Positions 21,291 through 33,339 of a stretch of 64,000 bases of DNA are shown one piece after another. Origin of the DNA: Bactericera cockerelli. Lineage: Eukaryota; Arthropoda; Insecta; Hemiptera; Triozidae. Each line of letters begins with the position of its first letter. The first letter of the stretch is position 1. The stretch is taken from positions 18,295,374 through 18,359,373 of the forward strand of contig CM044961.1 of the NCBI GenBank assembly GCA_024516035.1. The letters are read 5' to 3'. The notes beneath the pieces are model-generated. The model searched no databases. It was not told where the DNA came from and saw nothing but the letters and a program-made list of their open reading frames with translations. Both the position numbers and the translations under genes were made by a program.

Positions 21291-21501
21291 ATTAAACGGC
21301 CATAAAAATTGAAACTGTGATAAAAGTCGATAATCAGATGTTTAAATTGAGAATTACTAATGCTTAAAAATAGATTTTAAAAATGAGTCAAACAAAGGAG
21401 AGAGATAAGAGTAATACGGTAGGTATTCGGAATGAAACAAACTGGTGTAAACAAATTGTGTTTAAAAAAAAAACACTAAAATTTTAGTTTTTTTTTTTTT
21501 T

Positions 21502-23105
21502 GAACCACTTTGAATTCCGACCACCTAAGAATTTTGTTCCCAAGTGTATAAAATGAGTTGTATGTACATGTTATGATACCTAGTACATAGTAAATATATT
21601 TCTACCTGATCTAAAGCTTGGTACTGACCCTTATTGTAGGTAATTTATCAAAATTTTGTTAATTGTTTTGATTAGTATGAATTTACTTATTGATTAGTTC
21701 TGCTTCTATCACTGTTTTCGTTATTTAATTTTTAAAATTTTCAAATCTATTGAAAGTTTTTGGTTATTATCTGAAAGTGTGCTAGTGCTCAGCGCTTTTA
21801 GCTCAATTTAGCATGCCTTTAGACGGTGTGGGCGTAGGTAGAGCTATTGCTTTGCTTCAAGAAGGGTATAGTCAGCGGCAGGTGAGCCAGATGCTTCAAG
21901 TTCCTAGAACAACTCTTTCTGATAACCTCAAACGGTACCAGGAGAATGGTTCTTGTGAAAGAAGGCCGGGATCAAGCGGCCAGAGGTGCACAACAGCGTC
22001 CGATGACCGATTTGTTGTCATGCAAACTTTGCGGGACCGCTTTCAACCTGCTACCGAGACGACTCGTCGCGCGTCGGCTGTATGAAGTACGAAATTTTTC
22101 AGTTTATCCGGAAACCGTTAGAAGAAGGTTAAGAGAATCTAACCTTGCAGCTCGCCGCCCTTGCAAAGTGCCAGAGCTATTGCGGCAACACAGAATTGCG
22201 CGTCTTCAATTTGCACGAAATCATATTGATTGGACAGAACATGACTGGACTAAAGTCTTATTTACAGATGAGACCAGAATATCCCTAAGAGGTGCAGATG
22301 GTCGGGTTAGAGTCTACAGAAGACCAAATGAGCGGGTTGCTGAATGTACAGTGGTTGAGCGGGTCCCATTCGATGGTGGTTCTGTAATGGTGTGGGGAGA
22401 CATATCCGCCGAAGCGCACACAGACCTTGTCTTCTTTGATAATGAAAGAATGAATGCGGAAAATTACGTAAGGAACGTTCTCCAAGACATTGTAGTGCCA
22501 TTTGCTCCGTTTATTGGAGACGGATTCCTAATACTGTGGCAGGATAATGCACGCCCGCATGTAGCCCGGTGTACAAGAGAGTACCTACAATTAACAGGGA
22601 TTCGTACTACAGACCCTCCCTCAATATCTCCATATCTAAATGTTATTGAGCATGCATGGGACAACTTGAAAAGAAGAGTCAGATCTCATATTCCTGTTCC
22701 CTTGACACTCAGGGAACTAGAGAACGTGATTATTGAAGAGTGGAACAATATCCCTCAGGATGAACATCAAAATCTTGTTTATTCCCTTCCACGGCGTCTA
22801 AATGATGTCATCAGAGCCAGAGGAGGAAATACTCGATACTGAAGTGATTATTATTAATGTTCCTTTTTATTTCAAAACACATTGTTAATAAAAAAAGAAA
22901 ATGTTATTGAATTTGTAAAATTGCCTTCTTTTTCCATTTTTTTCATTATTTTGATTGGACTATAGGTTTAAAATGTCTGAAATGTCAAAAAAAAATAGCG
23001 AAAATGTATGAGAGACCATACACTGAGGATTTGGTTGGAAAATTTGCCTGCCCGGCCGAGAAAACTAGGATTTTTTAGGTGGTCGGAATTCAAAGTGGTT
23101 CAGTG
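21502..23105 (+). mobile_element. Tc1-like DNA transposon
   Basis: Inverted 27-bp ends begin GAACCACTTTGAATTCCGAC at 21502-21528 and are complemented at 23075-23101. TA follows at 23106-23107. The extreme left end is replaced by a T run of 14, so the left target site is not clear. It encodes a frameshifted transposase (21813-22842). Confidence 0.88.
21813..22842 (+). pseudogene. Tc1-like transposase with one frameshift
   Basis: The first frame (21813-22085) gives the helix-turn-helix region: GVGRAIALLQEGYSQRQVSQ, VPRTTLSDNLKRYQENGS. A frameshift within 21990-22065, before RRLVARRLYEVRNF, passes to a second frame that runs to the stop at 22842. The DDE core has D in LFTDETRISLRG, D in WQDNARPHVA and E in SPYLNVIEHAWDNLKRR. 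The usual SPDLNPIE is altered to SPYLNVIE, but the catalytic Glu remains. Total length is close to the normal 340 residues. Apart from the frameshift all catalytic residues are present, so the copy looks recently dead. Overlap with an assembly indel cannot be excluded. Confidence 0.85.
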
Positions 23106-23143
23106 TATTATCAGAATTACATAAATATTTGTGTACATCGGCA

Positions 23144-23735
23144 TTATCACGGACCCACCTCCATGTTATCACGGACCCACCTCCATGTTATCACGGACCC
23201 ACCTCCATGTTATCACGGACCCACCTCCAGGTTATCACGGACCCACCTCCAGGTTATCACGGACCCACCTCCATGTTATCACGGACCCACCTCCAGGTTA
23301 TCACGGACCCACCTCCAGGTTATCACGGACCCACCTCCAGGTTATCACGGACCCACCTCCAGGTTATCACGGACCCACCTCCAGGTTATCACGGACCCAC
23401 CTCCAGTTATCACGGACCCACCTCCATGTTATCACGGACCCACCTCCATGTTATCACGGACCCACCTCCAGGTTATCACGGACCCACCTCCAGGTTATCA
23501 CGGACCCACCTCCAGTTATCACGGACCCACCTCCAGGTTATCACGGACCCACCTCCAGTTATCACGGACCCACCTCCAGGTTATCACGGACCCACCTCCA
23601 GGTTATCACGGACCCACCTCCAGTTATCACGGACCCACCTCCAGGTTATCACGGACCCACCTCCAGGTTATCACGGACCCACCTCCATGTTATCACGGAC
23701 CCACCTCCAGGTTATCACGGACCCACCTCCAGGTT
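23144..23735. repeat. 22-bp minisatellite, about 27 copies
   Basis: The unit is TTATCACGGACCCACCTCCAGG, of which 20 bases are TTATCACGGACCCACCTCCA. There are three variants: CAGGTT, CATGTT and a 21-bp CAGTT deletion. No stop is formed in any of the three forward frames, so long repetitive open frames appear, but nothing suggests translation. It lies 38 bases beyond the Tc1 element. Confidence 0.95.
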
Positions 23736-23826
23736 AGGATTCCGCGGCCTTAACGGTCGAGCTACGTTTCAACCTATTCGAATTTGATAAGAAAATAACT
23801 TAAATGAACGGTTGTACTGTAATTAC

Positions 23827-23957
23827 CTGTTGATTATTAACAGAATGACCACAGTCAGAAAAGTAAGAGCGCTCAAGATCTTGCAGTTGAAAATGGCCTT
23901 CACATATTTCGAATTCCACAGGTAATTTCGCGAAGGACTTTTGGGTGGGATCACCAT
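23827..23957 (-). CDS. first exon of a single-pass (type II-like) membrane protein
   Basis: The minus strand has ATG at 23957 in a good context (TCAAAATGG) and 43 codons, then a donor CAG/gtaatt at 23827. The peptide starts MVIPPKSPSRNYLWNSKYVK and then has a hydrophobic segment, ILSALTFLTVVILLII (residues 27-42), after a basic stretch. That is typical of a signal anchor in Golgi enzymes and type II proteins. It is too short for an ORF search at 60 codons. Later exons should lie at lower coordinates but I cannot identify them. Its phase (two bases left over) would join the open frame at the start of the carrier exon 20843. That could be chance, since carriers do not have such N-termini. Confidence 0.5.
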
Positions 23958-24404
23958 TTTGACCAACGCTTTTTAAGAAAACGCTCGCACAGAATTTACC
24001 AATTTATTTAAATTGAGTCATTCCAATAGATCGCACTGATCAAACTACAGCTGGTATATGTACAGAGAGAGTCGTGTCACTTCTATAGGAGTTCCGATTC
24101 GTTCCATATTATTATTTTTATTATTTCACTAGGGACAAAAAAGTACTTAATATTTTATCATCGGTTCTCCAAATTAGCGAATAGGAATATAATATTTGAG
24201 TTCGTGAGGACATACACCAAAATAAAGTGTGCAAGTGCTGTTAGATTTTTGGTGATTTTCAGAAGTACTGAGAGGATGTTATTTTTATAAATGGACAAAT
24301 GAAGATAAACCAATACAAAGATTTTTTTTTTTTTCAAAACTTTTTTTCCATGTAATATATTTCTTTATAATCTTAAAAAATATAATATAAATCCCAAAAA
24401 GCAT

Positions 24405-24602
24405 CCTGTATAATTATTATAATATTACTCTTTATTAGGTATAGACTATGTACAATATTTACAGTACAATACAATTAAATTATAAAAAATAAAATATATA
24501 GATTGAACAAAGAAACAAGAACAAAAAAGAGAATAAAGCTAATGTCCTACCTAAAGGGCGGGATTATTGCCTGTGGCAATCTCTTTCACCCAACCCTTAA
24601 TC
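24405..24602 (-). mobile_element. CR1/Jockey-like retrotransposon 3' UTR, minus copy
   Basis: The minus strand reads GGTTGGGTGAAAGAGATTGC, CACAGGCAATAATCCCGCCC, TTTAGGTAGGACAT and ends CTAATAAAGAGTAATATTAT. Matching 3' ends lie at 24700-24887, 35071-35128 and 50590-50650. The last is attached to RT remnants, which identifies the family. Confidence 0.7.
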
Positions 24603-25027
24603 AACTTGACGTTAATTTACAAGAGGTTCATTGCCTCTTGTAAATTAATAGCCTCTTCCACCCAAAGGGTTGGAGACTAAACTACCAAACAATTAGAAAT
24701 AATGGGTTGGATGTAAGAGATTGCCATAGGCAATAACCCCGCCCTTTAGTTAGGACATATGTATATATTTTGTTTATTTTTATTTTTTCTTGTTTATATT
24801 ATTAATATTGTCAATTTTTATATTTAATTTCTACCATTATTCGTCTGTATTATATGTTCTACTAATAAAGAGTTTCTAAATAAATAAAACTTGACGTTAA
24901 TTTACAAGAGGTTCATTGTCACACAACAACCTGTGCACACCATACTTCCAGTCCTCTGACAGTTCCGCGACTTCCACCCGACACTGAATCAAACTCACTG
25001 AAGACTAAACTACCAAACAATTAGAAA
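24603..25027. repeat. interleaved direct duplications around a second retro 3' end
   Basis: A 31-bp block starting AACTTGACGTTAATTTACAA is at 24603-24633 and 24888-24918. A 26-bp block starting AGACTAAACTACCAAACAAT is at 24674-24699 and 25002-25027. Between them lies the plus-strand retro 3' end 24700-24887. The two blocks are 40 bases apart in the first copy and 83 in the second. Confidence 0.8.
24700..24887 (+). mobile_element. CR1/Jockey-like retrotransposon 3' UTR, plus copy
   Basis: GGGTTGGATGTAAGAGATTG, CCATAGGCAATAACCCCGCC, CTTTAGTTAGGACATATG, ending CTACTAATAAAGAGTTTCTA plus AAATAAATAAA. It lies opposite the copy at 24405-24602. Confidence 0.75.
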
Positions 25028-25284
25028 ACTACATCAAAAAAGTAGTTCCATTTCTCATACACTACATTACTGAATGATGGACTGGTAGCCACGGTTTACT
25101 ATGGTAGGTAAACAAAGAGCGGTATAGTTCAGGGGCGTGAATAAACAGGACTTTCAGAAAGGAGTATGAAAATGAAAGAGAAAAAAAATACTATTTTCAA
25201 AAATAGTTTAAAAAAAAAGAAAAAAAAAGGTATCATATTTGTGTTAATCACTTTCGTGATGTCACAACTACTCAAACTGGCTTT

Positions 25285-25370
25285 ACTAATTCTTCGCTGA
25301 ACCCGGGACTTGAACCACCGACCTCCAGATTACAAGTCCGCCACCTTATCGATCAAGGTCGGTTTACAAT
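25285..25370 (-). repeat. tRNA-like SINE head (family G)
   Basis: The reverse complement matches 5960-6050: GATCGATAAGGTGGCGGACT, TGGAGGTCGGTGGTTCAAGT. It lacks a tRNA acceptor stem. Confidence 0.55.
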
Positions 25371-26429
25371 AGAATCAACAAACAAACAAAATATATACTG
25401 ATACAAATCAACACGGTTATAGTCCATTAAAAAATCGGCATAGCTTTCACCCCTATACACCAACATTAATTCAACGTTTAAAGGGGAAAATTAAAAAAAA
25501 AAGTAGGTAAAAATAAACCTTACTGATTTATATTAAAACTAGTCAGAGATTTTTTTTTGTGTCTTTTGTGAAATGACCTAAAGTGGAACACTATTTAGGG
25601 CAACTGTTTTTCTTTCTCTTCTTCTTCTTTATATCCTGTATAAAACAATATTTCCAAAACTTTCTGATGAGCTTTTTATTACAAAAAAAAATTGCAACAG
25701 AAATTTTTTTTGGCTGATAGTTCTTGAATTATTCCCTGGAAACAGTCATTTCTCCGAAACATGTGTGTAAACTCTATCATCCATTCGCGATATGGCGAGG
25801 CATTAAAGAGAGATTATAGGTACCATCTGCCATCTGCCAGCCTGGTTGACAAAATAATACTAATAGCTGCCTTTAGATTTCGGTCGTAGGTTCCATTCAC
25901 ATTGAGGGCAATTTTTTCAATTGGTAGAATTCTCAAATTGAGCTTTTTCATTCAACCACACACGAAATTTACTTTTTTTATCACGGATCTACAGACTAGA
26001 AGTGTCCTTTCTTGTGGCCTGTCTCACTTCCTTCTACAGATGCGGGGTGGAATCACGTGTCTTAGGTCCTATTGCTTACCAAACTCCACGCATCTTACTA
26101 CTTACAGCAAATTTTTAGATTCTTATTCTTGATATTATTCAATAAAAATATTTCATGTTTCAGTAACGATAATTTTGCTATACCTGGATTAAACGGACTA
26201 TTAGCATGGAGGAATAATCCATGGAAAACTTGTAATATCTCAAACCTGTCACACTAAGAAACTACTCAATATATCCCCACTATATTACCTTCAAAAGCAT
26301 GTTGTGATTTCCTCTGTGTTATACCTTCACAGAATGGCCGATTTTATGAGACAGGTTCATTGCCCATGAGATATATGTTAGGAGTTCTCCATTACTTCCT
26401 CCATGACTATTATTAGTAGATATGCTCCA
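25371..26429. other. gene-free stretch
   Basis: No gene or known repeat was recognised. The 76-codon frame at 25902-26132 shows no domain. Confidence 0.4.
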
Positions 26430-26594
26430 TCAGGCGCGACCGGTAGGAAAAAGGGTGCTGCCACATAAACCGGACTAAAATCGGATTTATAGAGTCGCTC
26501 TTTCAGTATCAGTTTACCATGCCGATCATAATAATTATGCATGAATTCTAGAAATGTGTGATGATTTTCATTATGTACGAGCTAGGACTCGAGT
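26430..26594 (+). repeat. repeat family G, copy 2
   Basis: TCAGGCGCGACCGG, GGGTGCTGCCACATAAACCG, CATGCCGATCATAATAATTA, GAAATGTGTGATGATTTTCA, ending GTACGAGCTAGGACTCGAG. It matches the minus strand of 20514-20704. Confidence 0.6.
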
Positions 26595-26947
26595 TTTCTT
26601 TTTTGTCTCCCAGACTGCAGACTGTGGAGCACAGGCCGCGTCTAGGAGTTATTTGAGTAGAGGTAGATAGGTCGATGCTTGTGTCCGAAGCAGGAAGTCG
26701 TGTGATCCAATTCCAGAGCTGTACTTAATTCCGGAATGATAAGTTCCATATTTTTTTATTTATCATCATCATCATAGGGTGGCGTCATCGTGAACGATGG
26801 TAGCCAGACAGTGGAGGAATGACTCAGCAGTTCTACCACTGTCTTTACCTCTTTACGAGGAGGCTAATAATTGACAAGGGCCCCCAGAACCAAGACAATG
26901 CTGGTCTACTCCCTGTTTATAGTCCCCAAGTCTTATCATTATAAATG

Positions 26948-27421
26948 ACTAGCGGGCTGTCGCCCGCTTTGCGGGCCGAGGCATAGCCGTGAAAGCAAAA
27001 AGTCCTTTTTCGCCAATGGCAGGTGTTGTAGTGGGAATTTCGGAAAATCCCGTCTTATTGCACATCTAGACTATAAGACAAAGCTACCTACCAAATTTCA
27101 GCTTCTAGACTTACGGTTTGGGCTGTAGAGCGATGATCAGTCAGTGGTCAGTCAGTGACTTTGACATTTATATCTTAATATATAAATGTCAAAGACACTC
27201 ACTGACCACTGACCACTGACCACTGACTGATCATCGCTCTACAGCCCAAACCGTAAGTCCTAGGAAGCTGAAATTTGGTAGGTAGCTTTGTCTTATAGTC
27301 TAGATGTGCAATAAGACGGGATTTTTCGAAACTCCCACTACAACACCTGCCATTGGCAAAAAAGGATTTTTTGCTTTCACGGCCATGCCTCGGCCCGCAA
27401 AGCGGGCGACAGCCCGCTAGT
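26948..27421. repeat. 474-bp fold-back palindrome
   Basis: Two arms of about 225 bases face each other almost without mismatch: ACTAGCGGGCTGTCGCCCGC at the left and its complement ending GACAGCCCGCTAGT at the right. The small centre is TTATATCTTAATATATAA near 27165-27187. Differences are a handful of substitutions and different numbers of CAGTGGT units beside the centre. Confidence 0.92.
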
Positions 27422-27589
27422 ATTAAGATAAAGTTTATAGTAAAGTTTACAAAATTTATATATTTATCATTAAAAATGCAAAAACATATTATTTTCAGAT
27501 TTTTTTTTTCTTTTCTTTCACAGGTACGTACGTATGCAGTAGGTACATAGGTACCCATTTATAGCATCTATCATTATTACATGCACGGT

Positions 27590-27740
27590 TACCCGGCTCT
27601 GTACTTTGGATGTCATGGGGTCCACTCATGCCTCGTGAGGAATGTGAGAAGCAACCAGTCATAGACAATAAAAAGAACGGTATTATTAGGGATGTTCAAG
27701 GAAAACGAAAAAGTCCTATAATTCTACGCTACCCACTAAT
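27590..27740 (+). mobile_element. SINE family C body without head
   Basis: Shares GGGGTCCACTCATGCCTCGT and GAAAAAGTCCTATAATTCTA-type end with 40674-40920. The tRNA-like head is absent or decayed. Confidence 0.65.
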
Positions 27741-27750
27741 TTTTTTACAG

Positions 27751-29380
27751 TAACATTTATTAACACAAAAAACTTATTTATTTTATTGATTATTTTTTTA
27801 ATCATTACCTACGTATTTCTCTTAATTCATTTGTACTTTTAATTTTATTTTGTACCTACTAGCAGAGCTATATTCTGTTTCAGAGAGTTTCGTATTGTTG
27901 TGTAAACACGTTTTCGGAATTCATTTTTCTACTCAATTGTCTATGATGAAACATGGTGTTTTTCTTTATGAAAAAATAAAATAGTCCAATCAAGAGCTAA
28001 AAATTAATAACTCTTAGAGGCAAAGTACCTACTCGTTGTGTTATGTGCAAATTCACATAGGTTCGACATGTCTTTCCGTGTCTGATTAGTTTACAATAAA
28101 TTGTAATAGGTACCTACTTATATGGTTTAAAAAAACTTGGAAGCAGTTTGCTCTGCTCCGCTAGCATAAACAAATTTGCTGATTTTGTGTTTTAAAAAGG
28201 ACGAGAACCTCACTTATTTTGTAATTTACTTCAATTACAAACATTATTTATCTATGTACGTTTTGTTTTTTATGCACTGCGCTGGTAGATATTACGATTT
28301 TTACGCTTAATCGGTGTCTCACGGATACTGGAAACGTAAAACCTTTTTAAAGCCCAGTCTTGCTTCGGTAGTTCGATTTGAAAAAAACATTATTATTTTA
28401 ATTTTATTTTATTTTAACAATCTTATATGCCTAATATCAATGATAACTGCATGGTGTGTACTTTAAAAAATAAGGAAAGTAAAACCAACAAGTTCAAAAT
28501 ATTTTTTCAAGAAATGAACGATTTTTCTCCGTTCTCTGTTATACTTTTAGAATGTTTGTTCACTTTTAATCAAACAACAATATTTGGATGAAGTTTCTGA
28601 TTAAAATTATAAGAGAAAAAAGCCAAGTAGGTACTCGTTAATGAGTAGAAGTTTTAATTTAAATTAGCACTACAAGAAAAAACGATAGATTAGTTGAACG
28701 ATAGATTAGTTTTCCACACCTCAGAGTGGAACGAAAACAAACGATATTGCAACGATAGGAGAAAACGACTATTACTGGAAAGTTGGCGATATTATTACAT
28801 CAATTATATTTTAACTGTCCGTTTAATAGCGAAATAAAAATGGCAAGAGTAGGTAATAAATCTTTTGTAATTTATAAAGCGAACAAGTTTAGTGTTGAAT
28901 GCCAAAACCCAACTAGCAGTCATATACAACACACTTTCAGAGCATAAAATTCCATGTAGATTCTCATTCTTCCTACTACCGTTTCATTTATTTTTTCCTA
29001 GGCATTTTTCACACATCTATTAAATAGATAAAATATGTACGTAATCAGTAAATAAATACTTATGATTTCCATATATTTAATTTAATTCAATTTAATTTAT
29101 TGTTTTATTTGTACAAAATATACAATTGTATGTGGTACAAAGTCATAAATAAATAAATAAAAAATATACAATTTTTTTGCACGGATTCAAAGTTCAAGCA
29201 CTTACGTAGGTGATGTCTATGTCAATAATCTTTTGGATAGGTAAACATAATTAGCCATACCGTCAATCATGTAGTTATATTCCTAATCGAACGATATAGG
29301 TAGTCGATGAACGGGCGTGACTATAGTTAAAGTGGTTTTGAGAGATCTAGAAAGTTATGACGGAGTTTATTCATTTCCTA
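27751..29380. other. gene-free AT-rich stretch
   Basis: No gene was recognised. A short direct repeat ACGATAGATTAGTT occurs twice at 28682-28712. The 29080-29165 segment has retro-3'-end-like composition but no diagnostic motif. Confidence 0.4.
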
Positions 29381-29720
29381 CGAGAAGCTAGAACCCGGCA
29401 CTTCATTGTTGTTGTTGTTGTTGTTAAGGTCTTTGCCCGTGGCTGGCGTCCTATCTGGAATGTTTTAAAATACTTTCTTAGTACGCACCTAAATACTAAA
29501 AGGAGTCTCTGTGCCAATTTGGGAGTCATTTGGTCCAATCGCTTTGGAGTGCTATTGATTATGAATGTAAATTTTCTGTTTATACTGATAGACTGACTAA
29601 TGACTATACTGAAATAGATTTTATACTTGAATATATACTAGCTGAAACCCGGATTTTTGTCACCGTTAAGGTTTTTGCCCCTCTGACGGGCGTCCTATTT
29701 GAAAATCAATTTTACAATCA
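29380..29720 (+). repeat. two related repeat copies with a (GTT)n tract
   Basis: Blocks AGCTAGAACCCGGCACTTCA...GTCTTTGCCCGTGGCTGGCG (29385-29455) and AGCTGAAACCCGGATTTTTG...GTTTTTGCCCCTCTGACGGG (29640-29700) are homologous and in the same direction, 255 bases apart. The first contains a (GTT)n tract at 29407-29427. Confidence 0.5.
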
Positions 29721-30787
29721 TTCATTTTTGCTATCTTATATGTATTATTAAATAATTCGTTTATGTATGTGTTGTTATAACTCAAGATTCACAAGTCAGG
29801 TTTGAGCTAAAAAATTTCATCTTTTCCAGCAATAACAGTCTAACTTAGGTTATGCGCTATCCAAGCTTTGCTTTTTTATATATAAAAACCGACAAATCTT
29901 GCAAAGTACAAATCTGATTTGCTCGAATTTAGCATGGTTCTTAATGGCAGTAGTAATTAGGAGCTTTTAAGTTTATGATGAGCGTTGAGTGCAATGCTAC
30001 ATGTTTCAAGTTTCAGATACAATGGAATCTATTAGAATACAAGCCATCAGCATTTATTTCAGCCTCCCAAATCTATTGATCATTCAGAGAATGCCATTAT
30101 TAACTTTGGTACATATACCACAAGATTTGTCTGATTTAGTGATAATATCATGCTACTGAACCATAAACACAGAACACACAATGATCTATCTACAGAGAAG
30201 TACTCAGTACTGATTGCATAATAATTATGACAAATTAAATATGACCCTTTAAGTGTCAACCAAACAACTACTTTCCTTCAACACGTTATTTTTTTATTAA
30301 TAATTGTGGCAATACATGGTATAGTTAAATAATCATGACAATATACAATATGTGGTACTGCGTGTGTGATTAAATTTATAAGAAGTGCAAATACATATTT
30401 GATGACAGCAGGATGCAACATTTCCATTCCACTGACAAATATTATTTTCACTAATCTATTTTAATATGGACTGATAGATTTATTTTTTTAATGATTTTAG
30501 TATCCTTGGGGACAGCTATTATTCATGCAGCATAAGGTCAAAAATTTAGGGCTTGCATGTAGTTGTAGAGCCATGAAAAAATAAACAGTTTTAAAAAAAT
30601 TGTTTTCAAAATGAAAATATCAATCAGCTTATAGGTACTCCCCTATAAAATATACCAACAATACCAACATGAATTTTTCCGAAATGCTCCAACCTTTAAA
30701 ATTATCTTCAATTTTATTTAGGATAGTATTTTATTAAAGTCATTTTAAAAATCACAAGAAGACCTTTTTTTTTAAAAAAAAAAAATG
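29721..30787. other. gene-free AT-rich stretch
   Basis: Nothing recognised apart from A/T runs. Confidence 0.4.
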
Positions 30788-31040
30788 GGTGTTTCAGTTT
30801 TTTTTTTTAATTTGGAGCCATGAAACAGCAGCTTCTGTAGACACTTGTGGTCTGTGTTGTAGCTTGCCCATCCTGTAGTATGCCTCCTCTCTGATGGGAA
30901 ATAAGCAACACAATACTTTGGAACATTCCCTTAAAAGTAACTGTAAGAAAATTCTAATGTAATTTTTTGTTGGCTCTGGGGTTTGAACACAAGACCTTTT
31001 GCATGGAAAGCAAGTATCTTACCACTAAGCTAATCATACT
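30788..31040 (-). mobile_element. SINE family A copy
   Basis: On the minus strand: head TTAGCTTAGTGGTAAGATAC and B-box-like GGTTCAAAC (degenerate), then body blocks CCCATCAGAGAGGAGGCATA and GTCTACAGAAGCTGCTGTTT. Confidence 0.7.
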
Positions 31041-33330
31041 TTAAAACCTGGGTTGACCCATGTTGTTCAAAAACTATATAGCAAATTTAACTAACTATAA
31101 GATTTTATCTAAATTAAAGCATTGGTTAAAAAGTTATCATCTCATAAACAAACAGACAAAATATCTCCAAAAACATATTGTTGAACCCAAGATACTCACT
31201 TTGAACACAAGACCTTGCTGTTGTTTGAACACAAGACATTTATATTGATTTACTTTATAAATACTCACTATTCCACTCCAAACCTCTGTATTTTTCAACC
31301 AAGTCTATTTCATCTGAATGGTAGGTGGTCTTTTCTCTGTCTTTAACTAGCTTGACAATGTGGAAGATAATATCTTTACCACATCAATTCATTCGCTAGG
31401 GTTAAACCCTTGGCACAAGGGTTTTCCCCACATTAATTAATTAATGGTTACATAAAGCAAGAAATTAAAACATTCTGGAGGACAATTATTTCTAACTCTG
31501 TTTAAATTAAAGGTGACCCTGACATAAATGGATGTTAACAACAATATTAATTATGTATAGATTTCTGAATGACAAGCCGTTAAGCAAGACTATTTTAATC
31601 CAATTGATAATATTGATAAGAGACAGCACATGCAAATGAATTGTAAAATGAGTTACCTTTGAGAGTGAAAATGTTTTGATGGAGTAACCTCAAGTTGTCA
31701 GCACATACTGGAAATTAGGGAAATTATGGTCTCTAGCCTGGCAGGTTTTCAAGTCAAATTATCTCTAGATCTATTAAATAAAGTAGAAGTGAAGGATAAC
31801 AAGTACTTAATTCAATTTATTCATTATTATTCAGTCAAAAATTGATTTCTATCAGATGATTTTTTTGAATTTTGAAAAAAATTGTTTACATTTTAATTTT
31901 CTTATCAAGGCGTTGTCAACTTCACATTGATGCGTTATCAATATTTTTTTCACAAAGGAGGCTCAAGTAGTCGGTATTTTTTCAAAATTTACTGTTTGAA
32001 AACTTTGTTTGATTTGACTGTTATGGGCTTAAGGCAATATCCTGATACAGGATATTAGCCTAATCACTGATGGTAAGTCTAATCTCTGATGGCTATACCT
32101 GGAAATAAGAATTTTTCTGTTTAGTTTTCTTATAGAGAAGAAAATCTGTGCATTATGTAGTACAGAAATCTGTGGTCTGTTTTCCTCTTCACCAGTAACC
32201 TCCGTGCTGAGAACTCTTAACTTTTTCTGAGGGTTGCTAGTTCGAATTCCGATTTGAAATTTTCCACCACGGGTTTTTTCCACGTCTCGCAGCAGTTTGT
32301 GTCAAATTTTGAATGGGAAATGTTGCAAGATGTATTTATCAATGTTTCAGTCAATGGGATTCGATCTTCTATTATGGAAGTGAAGATCATGAAGTCATTG
32401 CGAGACAAAATATTGTACTAGGTGCGAAACCAGCCTGAACGTTTCAAATTTTATGATCCTAGGGGCGAGATTGATAGACAAAATTGAGATCACAAGTTCC
32501 AACTTAAGCATTAGTTTCACCTTTTAAAACAATTTGAAATATATTGACTTGTGTACACCAGAGGTATAAAAATAATGTTCATTTATTTTATTATTCCGCC
32601 CTAGGTCTCCGTGCCAGTATATGGATAAACAGAGATGAGTGACTTTCGCTTTTTCAAGTAGGTACAGGTAGATATAGAAAAAGAACATGCACGTACGATG
32701 TGTAAACACTGATTAAAATAAAAAATAGATAAAATAAGTACCTATATTCTAAAAAAAAACAGGATTGAATAACGTAAAGGTATGTAAGTACTTACCAAAT
32801 ACACAATAAGTACTGAGCCAACGAGTAAAGATTAGGAATACCGAACAGCAAAATATTAGCCTAGTATCTCGTAACGAATTCACTCGATATTTTAACTGAT
32901 ACACAACGTCACGCGTTATTTTGGAAAAGAAATATTGCTGTGATCAATAATTCTGTTCATTCAGTACCTTACTCGTAATTATTCCTATACACGGATCGGA
33001 GGGCGTGAAAGAACGTCAAATCATACAGAAAGAACGAATGAAAAACTAAGTAACCTTTTAAAATTTCCAGGGTGACTGGCGAGGAACACCCGGGCAAATG
33101 TTAATGCTAAGGCGAATTGTTGTGGTAGGAGTTCCAAACAGCGAATAGTAGCGAAATTGCCTCGAAGGTTAACTATTGAGAACATCTAGGTGCATTCAAA
33201 CGCCTTTACCTTTATCATCAGAGGCGAATATGAGGTGTAAATTGGCATTCATAAATGCACAAGTGTCACGTGATGAGGGTGCTTGACTAATAGGGCACTA
33301 GCAGGCGTGGCTATGTATGTATTTTTTTTA
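31041..33330. other. gene-free stretch with one tRNA-like remnant
   Basis: No gene was recognised. A tRNA-like sequence (GTTCGAATTCC at 32241-32251) lies in 32165-32260, probably a decayed SINE head. Confidence 0.4.
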
Positions 33331-33339
33331 ATTTTTTTT

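Noticed and set aside
23144..23735. Regular repeats resembling a CRISPR array or a repetitive protein gene
   Set aside because: Units are contiguous with no unique spacers, in a eukaryotic context. The open frames exist only because the 22-bp unit lacks stops, so it is a minisatellite.
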